Source: Bacteroidales bacterium
GTDB taxonomy: Bacteria; Bacteroidota; Bacteroidia; Bacteroidales; Muribaculaceae
Length of the DNA: 23,826 nucleotides
Assembly: GCA_004555955.1 (NCBI GenBank)
Contig: SFJG01000029.1
Location: forward strand, 1-23,826
Direction of reading: 5' to 3'
Both the position numbers and the translations under genes were made by a program. Under the pieces are notes generated by a model, which did not search any database, had not been told where the DNA came from, and was given only the letters and a program-made list of their open reading frames with translations. Positions 1 to 8,700 of this stretch are shown one piece after another. The number at the start of each line of letters is the position of its first letter. The stretch's first letter is position 1.

Positions 1-607
1 GACCGTTGTTCAAGTCACCGCTCACGGAGAGTTGTGCGCCGACGACTTCGTCGTCGTGCGTCGAGTCGGTAACGAGGACACGCGGGTCTGACGAATCGTC
101 GTCCCAAATGTAGATGTAGAAATCAGTGCCTGCCGACGAGATGCTCGAAGCAACGATTTTTCCGCCAATGACGGCGATACCCGAAAGTTGGAATAGTGCA
201 CTTTGGATGCCGTTGACGCTCAGCGAGCCCGTTTGCGCACCCGTGTAGGCATCGATAATCTTGATAGCCGGAGTGCCACCCGTTTTGCAGTGGAGAGCAT
301 AGATTTTGCCGTCTTTGAAAGCAATCGTGCGGAGATAATCGCCGGTGCCGGAGATGTCGAGCCACGAGCCGAGCGACGCATTGCCCGAGAAGTTCCAAAC
401 TTCGGTCATTTCAGTGATGTTGTCGTCAAATTCCATTTTCGCCGTAGCCGTACCTGTGAGCGAAACAGTCACAGCCGTTGCATTTGCGCTCGTTGCAGTA
501 AGCGTTGCGCTATGGCTTCCTGCTGCTGTCGGGCTATAGGTGACGGTGATGTCAGCCGAGCCGGCGCTTTGTGCAATCGATGTAGAGCTTAGCGAGAAGA
601 GGTCGGC
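1..607 (-). pseudogene. Frameshifted 3' continuation of the GH43 gene (Ig-like domain remainder plus propeller-like segment), cut by the window edge
   Basis: On the minus strand the frame whose codons begin at plus-strand positions equal to 2 modulo 3 stays open from about 607 to the window edge. It reads NADLFSLSSTSIAQS, then TVSLTGTATAKMEFDDN, then a propeller-like stretch (GGKIVASSISSAG, YIYIWDDDSSDPRV, SVSGDLNNG). This aligns with residues about 1330-1555 of the 1812-aa plus-strand protein, which has SGANAGAFSLSKS, TATAKMDFDDN and NVSGDLTNG at matching places. The ORF ending at 589 is offset by one frame. Relative to the paralogue, about 25 nt are missing where the frames switch, between the codons for LEG and NADLF. 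By analogy about 260 more residues, ending in a T9SS tail, would lie beyond position 1. Whether the shift is a real mutation or an assembly error cannot be told here. Confidence 0.8.
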
Positions 608-2736
608 GTTACGCCTTCGAGGTAATTGCCGGTTATCTTAACAGTCTTCGAGACAGGAGTGTAAGCGGTAGTTGTCAACTGAATTGATTTGTCGCTTGCT
701 TGAATAGACGGTCCGGCAGGCAGAATCGGAGATGGTGATTGCGTAGGAGGAGTGCCGTAGGTGAAGTATGCCATACCTTGATTGGTAGAACATACCCAAG
801 CCTCGATATAATTATTTCCGTCGGTGTTGATGACAACATCGCCTGTGCCGTTGGTGTTCTTTGTTGTCGAGCCCAGTCCGTCGGTAGGATATTCGCACAC
901 CCAAGAAGTCGAACTAAATGTTCCCGAGTCGTCGATAATCAGACGCAAACGTCCGCCTTTATACGTAGAGTTGCTGTCGCCGGCCGTACGGTCGTTGAAT
1001 TTGAGGTTTGCGGCATATTTCTGACCGCGGAACATAAATTCATGATGGCAAGAGCCCCAAGTTTCGCCGGTATTTACTTGGCATTGACGAGTAGCCGTTC
1101 CGCCTGCAGTACCGGTACACCAAGCCGGATAACAGCTCTTACCATCGACCCACCAGCCTGAAGATTTCGGATAAGCACGCGAAGATGATCCTGTGGCGAG
1201 TTGAGTAGAGCCGTCGGTGGTGATGAGAGTAGAAACAGTCGACCACGCGCCGCTACTGTTGCGACGATATTCGATAACCTTAGTTTGCGAGTTCTGGTCG
1301 ACGCAGAAAGCAACGCGGAGATCGCTCCAACTGCCGCCGAGTTCTATACAGTCGCCGATGCGAGCGGCACCGTTGAGGTCGGTCGAACTATAAAGGATGT
1401 AAGGATTTTCTTGGTCGTTATCCCAGCAGTATATACGAAGCTCTTCGCTGTTCGCCGCTGTAGCGAGGTTGCAAGCCACGATATGACCGTCGATGCATTT
1501 CACGTCGCAGAATTTAAGCGTTCCGCCCGTGCAGATATCTGTTTCGTTAAGGTTGCCGAGGTCTTCGCCGGTTTGAGCATTAATGACTTTTATGGCAGAA
1601 TGGTCGTAGACGCAGTAGAGTTTGCCATCGTTGTAGCAGAAGTTTCGTACTTTTGAAGCATCCCACCCTTTTTGTGTTTGAGTGTTTCGTTGTTCGGAGA
1701 AGTTCCATTTTTCGTTGAGGGTGTTGCCCGGTTGCTTGATGTAAGGCTTGGCGCCACCTTTCGAAGGCGTGTCGTCGGCAGCAATGTAGGGCCAACCGTC
1801 TTTCCAATATACAGGGTCGAGATATGTTTTGCGACCTGCATCGGCATTGTTGACGTCGTAGCCGTGATAAAGAATCCAATCTTGACCTTTGTCGTCGGTC
1901 ATAATTTCGGAGCAGTGTCCGGGACCTTTTACGCGGCTGTTACCGGAAAGCAATGTTGTGAAATTATTGTTGAGTGCGCTACCGCCGTTCATGTTTGTAT
2001 ACGGGCCGAGAACGTTTGTAGAACGAGCAACCACGAGTTGGTATGTACTTTTGAGTCCTTCGCAGCAAGAGCCTTTGGAGCCGATTAGGTAGTAGTAACC
2101 GCCGTGCTTATGAATCATCGTACCTTCGATGGAAGCCGACCAACTTGCGCCGGCTATTTTCACTTTGGAAGCGTTGGGTTTAATGCTAAGTCCGTCGTCG
2201 GAAAGCTCGATGGCATAGATTCCGCAGAAACTACCCCAGAATAGGTATTTCTTTCCGTTGTCTTCGTAGTAGCATGGGTCAATACTATTTTCGACACCGA
2301 TTTCCTTACTGTTAAACAGTTTTTTTGTATCGTGATAGGGACCGGCAGGGTTTTCCGACCAAGAGCAGCCGATACCGCAAGTCCATGTGCCACCCCATTC
2401 TGAAACGGCAAAGTATAGCACATATTTGCCATTGATGTAGTTAAGGTCGCATGCCCAGGTGTCGCCGGGCAGACCGTAGCGATTGCCGGAAGGCACTTGC
2501 TCAGCTTCGCTGTATGCTTCGCGAACGTAGAACCAGTCGGAAAGGTTATAAGATTTGAAGATGGACGTCCAACCGCCGGTACGAGCGGCGTAGAAGGCGC
2601 CGTCTTGAGCTCGTATCACTGTCGGGTCGGGGAAATCCTGGTTGATTACCGGATTGCTGTAAATGCCTATATCGTTGGCACTTGCAGCTGAAAAAAGCAA
2701 TAGGCTTGAGAAGAGCGTAAGTAATTGTTTCTTCAT
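589..2736 (-). CDS. Secreted GH43 glycosidase (arabinanase-like) with propeller-like module; reading frame broken near its 3' end
   Basis: A signal peptide (residues 1-20, ending SAASA) is followed by a GH43 five-bladed propeller domain (about 25-335). The probable catalytic acids are D37 (FPDPTV), D153 (NSIDP) and E204 (SIEGTM). The motifs GPGHCSE and DPVYWKDGWPY are typical of arabinan endo-1,5-alpha-arabinosidase relatives, so arabinan or arabinoxylan is a likely substrate; this is family-level inference. From W344 a module of about 320 residues follows (WNFSEQRN, NFCYNDGKLYCVYDH, TWGSCHHEFMFRG). Three homologous modules occur in the large plus-strand gene at 5775. An Ig-like domain then starts but stops at 589 after VTPTSSR. 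The homologous continuation lies in another frame at 1-607, so this ORF is one part of a frameshifted gene that extends beyond the window. The start is fixed by the signal peptide. It lies downstream of argH and the lipoprotein gene but has its own promoter-like box. Confidence 0.85.
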   Translation of the reverse strand: MKKQLLTLFSSLLLFSAASANDIGIYSNPVINQDFPDPTVIRAQDGAFYAARTGGWTSIFKSYNLSDWFYVREAYSEAEQVPSGNRYGLPGDTWACDLNYINGKYVLYFAVSEWGGTWTCGIGCSWSENPAGPYHDTKKLFNSKEIGVENSIDPCYYEDNGKKYLFWGSFCGIYAIELSDDGLSIKPNASKVKIAGASWSASIEGTMIHKHGGYYYLIGSKGSCCEGLKSTYQLVVARSTNVLGPYTNMNGGSALNNNFTTLLSGNSRVKGPGHCSEIMTDDKGQDWILYHGYDVNNADAGRKTYLDPVYWKDGWPYIAADDTPSKGGAKPYIKQPGNTLNEKWNFSEQRNTQTQKGWDASKVRNFCYNDGKLYCVYDHSAIKVINAQTGEDLGNLNETDICTGGTLKFCDVKCIDGHIVACNLATAANSEELRIYCWDNDQENPYILYSSTDLNGAARIGDCIELGGSWSDLRVAFCVDQNSQTKVIEYRRNSSGAWSTVSTLITTDGSTQLATGSSSRAYPKSSGWWVDGKSCYPAWCTGTAGGTATRQCQVNTGETWGSCHHEFMFRGQKYAANLKFNDRTAGDSNSTYKGGRLRLIIDDSGTFSSTSWVCEYPTDGLGSTTKNTNGTGDVVINTDGNNYIEAWVCSTNQGMAYFTYGTPPTQSPSPILPAGPSIQASDKSIQLTTTAYTPVSKTVKITGNYLEGVTPTSSR

Positions 2737-2780
2737 TGTATCAGTGTTTTAGATTATTTTCATTATTTAGATTATATTCG

Positions 2781-2788
2781 CAAATATA
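2781..2788 (-). promoter_or_regulatory. Candidate -7 box (TATATTTG) for the left GH43 gene
   Basis: On the minus strand TATATTTG fits the Bacteroidota TAnnTTTG element and lies 45 nt upstream of the ATG at 2736. No clear TTTG -33 box is found at the expected distance, so the call is tentative. It suggests the gene can be transcribed separately from argH and the lipoprotein gene upstream. Confidence 0.4.
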
Positions 2789-2868
2789 GTTAAATTTAGA
2801 ATGTATAAATCTTATATAGGTGGAGATTTCTTATAAATTTATATTTATTAATATTTGTTAATATTATT

Positions 2869-3354
2869 CTAACGTGATGTAATAATGTATCCACCTGATG
2901 CTGCTATTACGGAAAACCGTCGCAAGCCGTATTTCAGTTCATGAGCTTTCCCCGAAATTGGGGCACCGGCAGCCTCGCACACATTGAAACGCGAGCCGCA
3001 TTTCGAGCAAACGGCTTCGTAGTTGTCGGAGTCGATTGTCAGAACAGCGTCGGTAGTAGCTTCGACGGGGCAAGCGCGGTCGTAGGCGAGCGGTCCATCG
3101 ATTCCTTCAATGAGCAGAATGCCGCCGAAACCGGTGTAGTCGGTTTCTTTGTAACTATAGTTGGCGGGGATTCGTTTGTTTTTGTTGAAATAACGGAATT
3201 GCCCATATCCCGCCACACCATAAGTGTTCCACAGTCCGGCATTGTTAAGCGCCAAGTAGGCGGGCACGGGCGGAATGCGGTCGTCATTGACTTTTTCGCA
3301 AGCCGTAAGCATTGCAAAGGTCAAGCAAAACAGAAGAACAGTCTTGAAAGTCAT
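2869..3354 (-). CDS. Rieske-like lipoprotein with a non-canonical four-cysteine pattern
   Basis: 161 aa. The lipobox LTAC puts the lipidated cysteine at C19, so the mature protein should be anchored in a membrane. The C-terminal half has the Rieske layout ACPVE ... VCSKCGSRFNV ... GAPISGKA ... LRRF (C95, C116, C119). The two histidines that normally complete a 2Fe-2S Rieske site (CxH and CxxH) are missing: the first site is CPVE and the second is CxxC. It could bind a metal through cysteines or have lost its cluster. It follows argH with a gap of 4 nt and is probably translationally coupled to it. A link to arginine synthesis is not implied; proximity alone is not evidence. Conserved Bacteroidales lipoproteins of this type generally have no assigned function. 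The start is set by the lipoprotein signal. Confidence 0.75.
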   Translation of the reverse strand: MTFKTVLLFCLTFAMLTACEKVNDDRIPPVPAYLALNNAGLWNTYGVAGYGQFRYFNKNKRIPANYSYKETDYTGFGGILLIEGIDGPLAYDRACPVEATTDAVLTIDSDNYEAVCSKCGSRFNVCEAAGAPISGKAHELKYGLRRFSVIAASGGYIITSR

Positions 3355-3358
3355 AGCA

Positions 3359-4696
3359 TTATGCTAAAAGGTTGTCGATAGCAGAGTGGTAGCGTTCGAA
3401 GCCGAATTCGTCAACAGTATCGTTGAACAGGTCTGTGATACGGTCGTTGCAGAGGTTTCCAATCGAGCCGGCGTGAGTGTGGTGAACCTCTTTGACGGGT
3501 TCGAAGCGTCCGGCTTCTATGTCGAGCCCGACTTTCTTGTAAGCGTCACGGAAAGGCATACCCTCGCGAGTCAGTCGGTTGACTTCTTCGACGGAGAACA
3601 TATATTTGTAGCGTTCGTCGTTAGCAACACCATCGACAACTATGATTTGCGAAATCATGCGCTCAACCATATTAAGAATCGAGCAAAGTTCATCGAAAGC
3701 GGGCAGGAATGCTTCTTTGATGAGTTGCATATCGCGGAAGTAACCCGAAGGTAAATTGTTGAGAATAAGGGTGATTTGCCCCGGTAGCGATTGGAGTCGG
3801 TTGCACTTTGCACGAGTAAGTTCGAACACGTCGGGATTCTTCTTGTGAGGCATAATCGAAGAGCCGGTGGTAAATTCGTCGGGAAGACGGATAAAGCCGA
3901 AGTTTTGCGAATTGTAGAGGCATGCATCGTAGGCGAGTCGCGACACGGTAGCGGCGATGCCGGCGAGAGCGTTTGCCACGGTTTTTTCGGTTTTGCCTCG
4001 ACCCATTTGAGCGTAAACGACGTTGTAGTTCATCGAGTCGAAACCGAGCAAGCGAGTCGTCATATCGCGGTCGAGAGGGAATGAAGAGCCATAACCGGCA
4101 GCCGACCCTAACGGATTGCGGTTTACTACCTTATAAGCTGCGAGTAGTACGGTCAGGTCGTCGGCAAGGCTTTCAGCATAGGCGCCGAGCCAGAGACCGA
4201 TAGACGACGGCATAGCCACTTGCAAGTGTGTATAGCCGGGAATCAGACAGTTGTGATAGCGGTCGCTTTGAGCAATCAGCGTAGAGAAAAGCTTTTTAAC
4301 TGCGTGACAGACCATTTCGATTTCGGAGCGCATGAATAGCTTGAGGTCGACAAGCACCTGGTCGTTGCGCGAGCGCCCCGAGTGGATTTTCTTGCCCATA
4401 TCGCCGAGTTTGCGCGTAAGCATCAGTTCGACTTGCGAATGCACGTCTTCTATTCCCGGCTCGATGACAAATCGTCCGGCAACGGCTTCTGCATAGATAC
4501 TTTTCAGCTCTTTTGCAAGCACCTCGAGTTCGCTTTTTTCGAGCAAACCGATTGATTCGAGCATTGTTATGTGGGCAAGCGAGCCCAATATGTCGTACGG
4601 TGCAAGATAAAGGTCCATTTCGCGGTCGCGGCCCACGGTGTAGTCCTCTACGCCTTTATCGACTTGCACATTCTTTTCCCAAAGTTTAGATGCCAT
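3359..4696 (-). CDS. argH: Argininosuccinate lyase
   Basis: 445 aa, normal length for the family. It cleaves argininosuccinate to arginine and fumarate, the last step of arginine synthesis, in the cytoplasm. The fumarase/aspartase superfamily signature GSSIMPHKKNPD lies at residues 278-289, with the catalytic serine in this mobile loop. The N-terminal KLWEKN and the HSGRSRNDQV motif (substrate binding) are also characteristic. No other arginine gene lies in the window. The start is ATG in MASKLW, preceded by an AT-rich promoter region shared with the divergent oxidoreductase gene at 4793. The lipoprotein gene follows after 4 nt, so the two are likely one transcript. Confidence 0.95.
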   Translation of the reverse strand: MASKLWEKNVQVDKGVEDYTVGRDREMDLYLAPYDILGSLAHITMLESIGLLEKSELEVLAKELKSIYAEAVAGRFVIEPGIEDVHSQVELMLTRKLGDMGKKIHSGRSRNDQVLVDLKLFMRSEIEMVCHAVKKLFSTLIAQSDRYHNCLIPGYTHLQVAMPSSIGLWLGAYAESLADDLTVLLAAYKVVNRNPLGSAAGYGSSFPLDRDMTTRLLGFDSMNYNVVYAQMGRGKTEKTVANALAGIAATVSRLAYDACLYNSQNFGFIRLPDEFTTGSSIMPHKKNPDVFELTRAKCNRLQSLPGQITLILNNLPSGYFRDMQLIKEAFLPAFDELCSILNMVERMISQIIVVDGVANDERYKYMFSVEEVNRLTREGMPFRDAYKKVGLDIEAGRFEPVKEVHHTHAGSIGNLCNDRITDLFNDTVDEFGFERYHSAIDNLLA

Positions 4697-4713
4697 ATTT
4701 TATATTTTTGTTA

Positions 4714-4721
4714 CAAAATTA
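4714..4721 (-). promoter_or_regulatory. Candidate -7 box (TAATTTTG) for argH
   Basis: TAATTTTG on the minus strand matches TAnnTTTG and lies 17 nt upstream of the argH ATG, implying a very short leader. No good -33 box is visible. Confidence 0.4.
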
Positions 4722-4763
4722 CAAAAAATCGTTGAATGTTTTTACTATATAGAAATAAATAAT

Positions 4764-4771
4764 TAATTTTG
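4764..4771 (+). promoter_or_regulatory. Candidate -7 box (TAATTTTG) for the ketopantoate-reductase-like gene
   Basis: TAATTTTG matches TAnnTTTG and ends 21 nt before the ATG at 4793. Because it overlaps the in-frame TTG at 4769, it argues that translation starts at 4793. The -33 region is weak. Confidence 0.4.
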
Positions 4772-4792
4772 AGAGTTTTTTTAAGATTGGCC

Positions 4793-5713
4793 ATGACAAA
4801 ATATCTTATCATAGGGACCGGAGGCGTAGGCGGCTCGATAGCCGGCTTCTTGTCGTTGGCGGGTAAAGACGTAACTTGCATTGCCCGCGGCGAGCATTTG
4901 CAGCAAATACGCCAAAACGGTTTGCACCTTAAATCTGATTTGAAAGGCGACCGGTATCTGCAGGTAAAGGCTTGCACCGCGGACGAATACAACGATACTC
5001 CCGACGTTGCCATCGTAACGGTCAAAGGCTATTCGATTGACTCGATTGCCGGGTTGATTAGCCGCATCAAAAGCGACAAAACAATTTTTGTGCCGTTGTT
5101 GAACGTCTACGGCACCGGACCGCGCATTGCAGCGGCGGCACCGGGTGCAACCGTAATCGACGGACTGATTTATATCGTAGGCTTTATCTCCGCACCGGGC
5201 GAAATCACTCAAATGGGAACGACGTTTAATGCCGTTATTGGAGCGCGTCCCGAACAAGGAATATCCGCGGAGCGAATACAACGAATAGCCGACGAACTCA
5301 ACGAGGCAGGGATTGCTGTTGCCGTCAGCGACGACATCAACCGCGACACGTTTATCAAATGGTCGTTCATTTCGGCAATGTCGTGCACCGGCGCTTATTT
5401 CGACATCCCGATGGGACCGATACAGCATCCCGGCAAGGAACGCGACTTTTTTGCCAACCTTGTGCGTGAAAGCACAAAAGTAGGAGAAGCGTTGGGCATC
5501 GATTTCGGTCGCGACCTGGTGGCTGCAAATCTCGCCATCATCGACCGCCTCGACCCGATGAGCACAGCTTCGTTGCAGAAAGACCTTGCGCGCGGACACG
5601 TGTCGGAAATCGACGGACAATTGTTCAAACTTGTCGACCTGGCTCACAGCCTCGGCATCCCGACGCCTACCTATAATCTTCTGATTGAACGATTTAAAAA
5701 CCCAAAAAAATAA
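4793..5713 (+). CDS. Ketopantoate reductase family protein (PanE/ApbA-like)
   Basis: 306 aa from ATG 4793, a normal family length. The Rossmann motif GTGGVGG (residues 8-14) directly follows the N-terminus, so the TTG start eight codons upstream is unlikely. The family architecture is clear: an NADPH-binding N-terminal domain (about 1-165) and a helical C-terminal domain with DTFIKWSF, whose lysine corresponds to the catalytic lysine of 2-dehydropantoate 2-reductase. PTPTYNLLI near the end is also typical. The reaction would be NADPH reduction of 2-dehydropantoate to pantoate for coenzyme A synthesis. Many paralogues of this family act on other 2-oxo acids and no pantothenate gene is adjacent, so the substrate stays open. 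It is divergent from argH. A small CCCTA/TAGGG hairpin follows at 5722-5736 but has no T-tract. Confidence 0.8.
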   Translation: MTKYLIIGTGGVGGSIAGFLSLAGKDVTCIARGEHLQQIRQNGLHLKSDLKGDRYLQVKACTADEYNDTPDVAIVTVKGYSIDSIAGLISRIKSDKTIFVPLLNVYGTGPRIAAAAPGATVIDGLIYIVGFISAPGEITQMGTTFNAVIGARPEQGISAERIQRIADELNEAGIAVAVSDDINRDTFIKWSFISAMSCTGAYFDIPMGPIQHPGKERDFFANLVRESTKVGEALGIDFGRDLVAANLAIIDRLDPMSTASLQKDLARGHVSEIDGQLFKLVDLAHSLGIPTPTYNLLIERFKNPKK

Positions 5714-5774
5714 TCAACTCCCCCTACACCTTAGGGCACTATCTAATCTATTTTAAATTAATATCAAAAACACT

Positions 5775-8700
5775 ATGCGAACATTTGTAACAACAGTAAT
5801 GCTATTCGCAATCACTCTTCTGACGGCAACGGCGCACGCGGAGATACGACAGAGCCAGGTAAACTTCGCTGACCCGTACATCTTGCTTGACGGAGATTAC
5901 TACTACGCCTATGGCACAAACCACGGCGACGGTATCGAAGTGTGGCGTTCGAAAGACTTAACCGGTTGGGAATACCACGGACTTGCTCTCCATAAGGATA
6001 ATTGTACGGAGAAACAATGGTTTTGGGCTCCTGAAGTTTATCACAAAAACGGCAAATACTATATGTATTTTTCCGCCAACGAGCATCTGTTCGTTGCAAC
6101 ATCCAATTCGCCGCTCGGTCCATTCGTTCAGCAAGGGAGCTACCAAGTCAAGAACTTGATAGGCTCGGAAAAGAGCATCGACTCGCACGTGTTCTTCGAC
6201 GACGACGGCTCGGCATGGCTCTTCTTTGTGCGCTTTACCGACGGAAACTGCATATGGTCGTGCAAACTCAACAGCGACTTAATAACTCCCGTAGTCGGCA
6301 CGTTGAAGAAATGTATCAACGTTTCGCAATCGTGGGAACAAGCCTTGGGCCGCGTAAACGAAGGTCCTAACGTTGTTAAACATAACGGAATCTATTACCT
6401 CACATATTCGGCTAACGACTACCAAAGCCAGAATTATGGCGTCGGTTATGCCACCTCGTCGAGCATCGGCTCCGGCTCGTGGTCGAAATATTCGGGAAAC
6501 CCGATTCTTATGAAGGTGGAAGACCTCGTCGGTACGGGGCACCACACATTGTTCAAAGACAAATCGGGCGCCCTGAAAATCGCTTTCCATGCTCACAACT
6601 CAACATCGAGCGTACATCCTCGAAAACTCTATATCGGTGATGTCTATTTCGACGGCAACGTGCTTCGCTACAACTTCGGCAAGCAGACCCTGCGTCCACT
6701 CGGCAGAACCGAAGCGCTCGGATATTTGGAAGAAAAATGGAATGTGTCCGAAAAACGCGCCAATGCAACTTCGAAAGGCTATGACGCTACGAAGATTCGC
6801 AACTTCTGCTACCAAAACGGCAAACTATATTGCGTCTACAACAATAGCGAAATCATCATCCTAAATGCCACCACCGGCGCTTATCTCGGCAAACTTAAAG
6901 AAGGCGACATCTGCACCGGCGGCACGCTTAAGTTCTGCGACGTGAAATGCTTCGACGGACACATCGTGGCTTGCAACCTCGCTACAGCGGCGAAAGGCGA
7001 AGAACTTCGTCTATACTGTTGGGACGACGATACCCAAGACCCGACACTAATCTACAACTCAACCAACCTCTACGGCGCAAGCCGATTGGGCGACTGCATG
7101 GAAATCGCTCCCGACAGTGGTTGGGCAGACAATCTGTGGATTAACTTTGCAAACGACGACGGTACGACATGTCGTGTATTCGAATTGCACCGAACAACAG
7201 AAGGTTGGGCGGAAAACGACTGGGTGGTAACTACCGATGGAACAAATCGCTATGCAGCCGGCGGCTCCGTTCGCGCATACCCCAACGGCGGCTTGTGGTG
7301 GATTGACGGTTTGGCTGCCAACCCATCGTTCTTCTACATCAACAACGGTAAACTCAGACGCAATATTGAAATTACCGACGTTGGCAGCTGGGGCTCATGC
7401 CACCACGAATTCACTTTCCGCGGGTTCAAATATAACGTCAACCTCAAATACGACAACCGCCTCAACGGTCGCTGTCGCTTGCAGGTGGACGACGCCGGCG
7501 ACTATTCGCATACCACTTTCCTCGGCGAATTTCCCGCCGACGGCCTCGGCTCAACAACCAAGAATGCCAACGGTACCGGCGACGTAATCGTCGACACCGA
7601 CGGCACAAACTATGTGCAAATTTGGGTACTTTCCTCCGAGCAAGGGCTTTGCTGCTATTCTCAAGGCGATGTGCCCAAAAACCAAGCCGTGATGTCGGGC
7701 GATTTCCTCCCCGTAGAAAAGTGGAACTTCTCGCAAGCAGCCGGAAATGCTTCCGAAGTCGGCTTTGACGCTACCAAAATCAACAACTTCTGCTACGGCA
7801 ACGGTAAACTATTCTGCGTCTACGACCACTCAGCCATTAAAGTCCTCGATGCACAAACCGGCGCTTATCTCGGCGATATGTCGCTCGGCGACGCCGTTAC
7901 AGGTGGAACTTACACACTCAGCGACGTCAGTTTCGTCGACGGACACTTGTTTGCTTGCAATTATGCTACAGAAGGGCAGCAATTGAGAATTTACCAATGG
8001 GAAAACGAGCAACGCGATGCCGACTTGATGTATTCAACAACCGACTTTATGGGCGCTACTTCGTTGGGCAGAAATATGCAGTTCAACAAAGGCGCTACCT
8101 ACAGCGGTCCGCTTTGGATTTCGTTTGGCAACGACAACGGCGCGGAATTTAAAATCATCGAATTCCATCGTATGTCCGACGGCAATTGGGAACAGAAAAA
8201 GTCGATAGTCACAGCCGACGGCTCGTCACGCTTAGTTGTCGGCGACAACGCAAGAGTATATCCTTGGGACGGCCCGTTCTGGATTGACGGTAACGACTGC
8301 AAACCGACTTTTGTAGCCGCTAACTCCGACGGAAAAATCGTGCCTGTTTGCACTGTACCAACCACCGACAGCTGGGGCGCATCACATGCGGAATTCTACT
8401 GGGGCGAAAAGAAAATCTCCGCAAACCTACGCTTCGACGATAAGGCAAACGGCCGTGCACAACTCATTCACGACCAAACCGGCGATTATGCTACCACCGC
8501 AGAGTTTGCAGTATTCCCCGCAGCCGGACTCGGCTCGACTCAAAATACGTCGGGTGCTGCTGACGTAATCGTTCGCACCGACGAATCGTCATACTTTGAA
8601 GGTTGGGTATTCTCCGAAGGTCAAGGCATTGCATACTACAACTTCGGAACTGTGCTCCGCGTAGAACCCACCGAATTCGGCGCAATCAAGCCTGTCGAAA

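Noticed and set aside
4769..4792. TTG start for the ketopantoate-reductase-like gene
   Set aside because: It overlaps the probable -7 promoter box and would put extra residues before the Rossmann strand.
5722..5736. CCCTA/TAGGG hairpin after the ketopantoate-reductase-like gene
   Set aside because: Only 5 bp and no T-tract; too weak to call a terminator.
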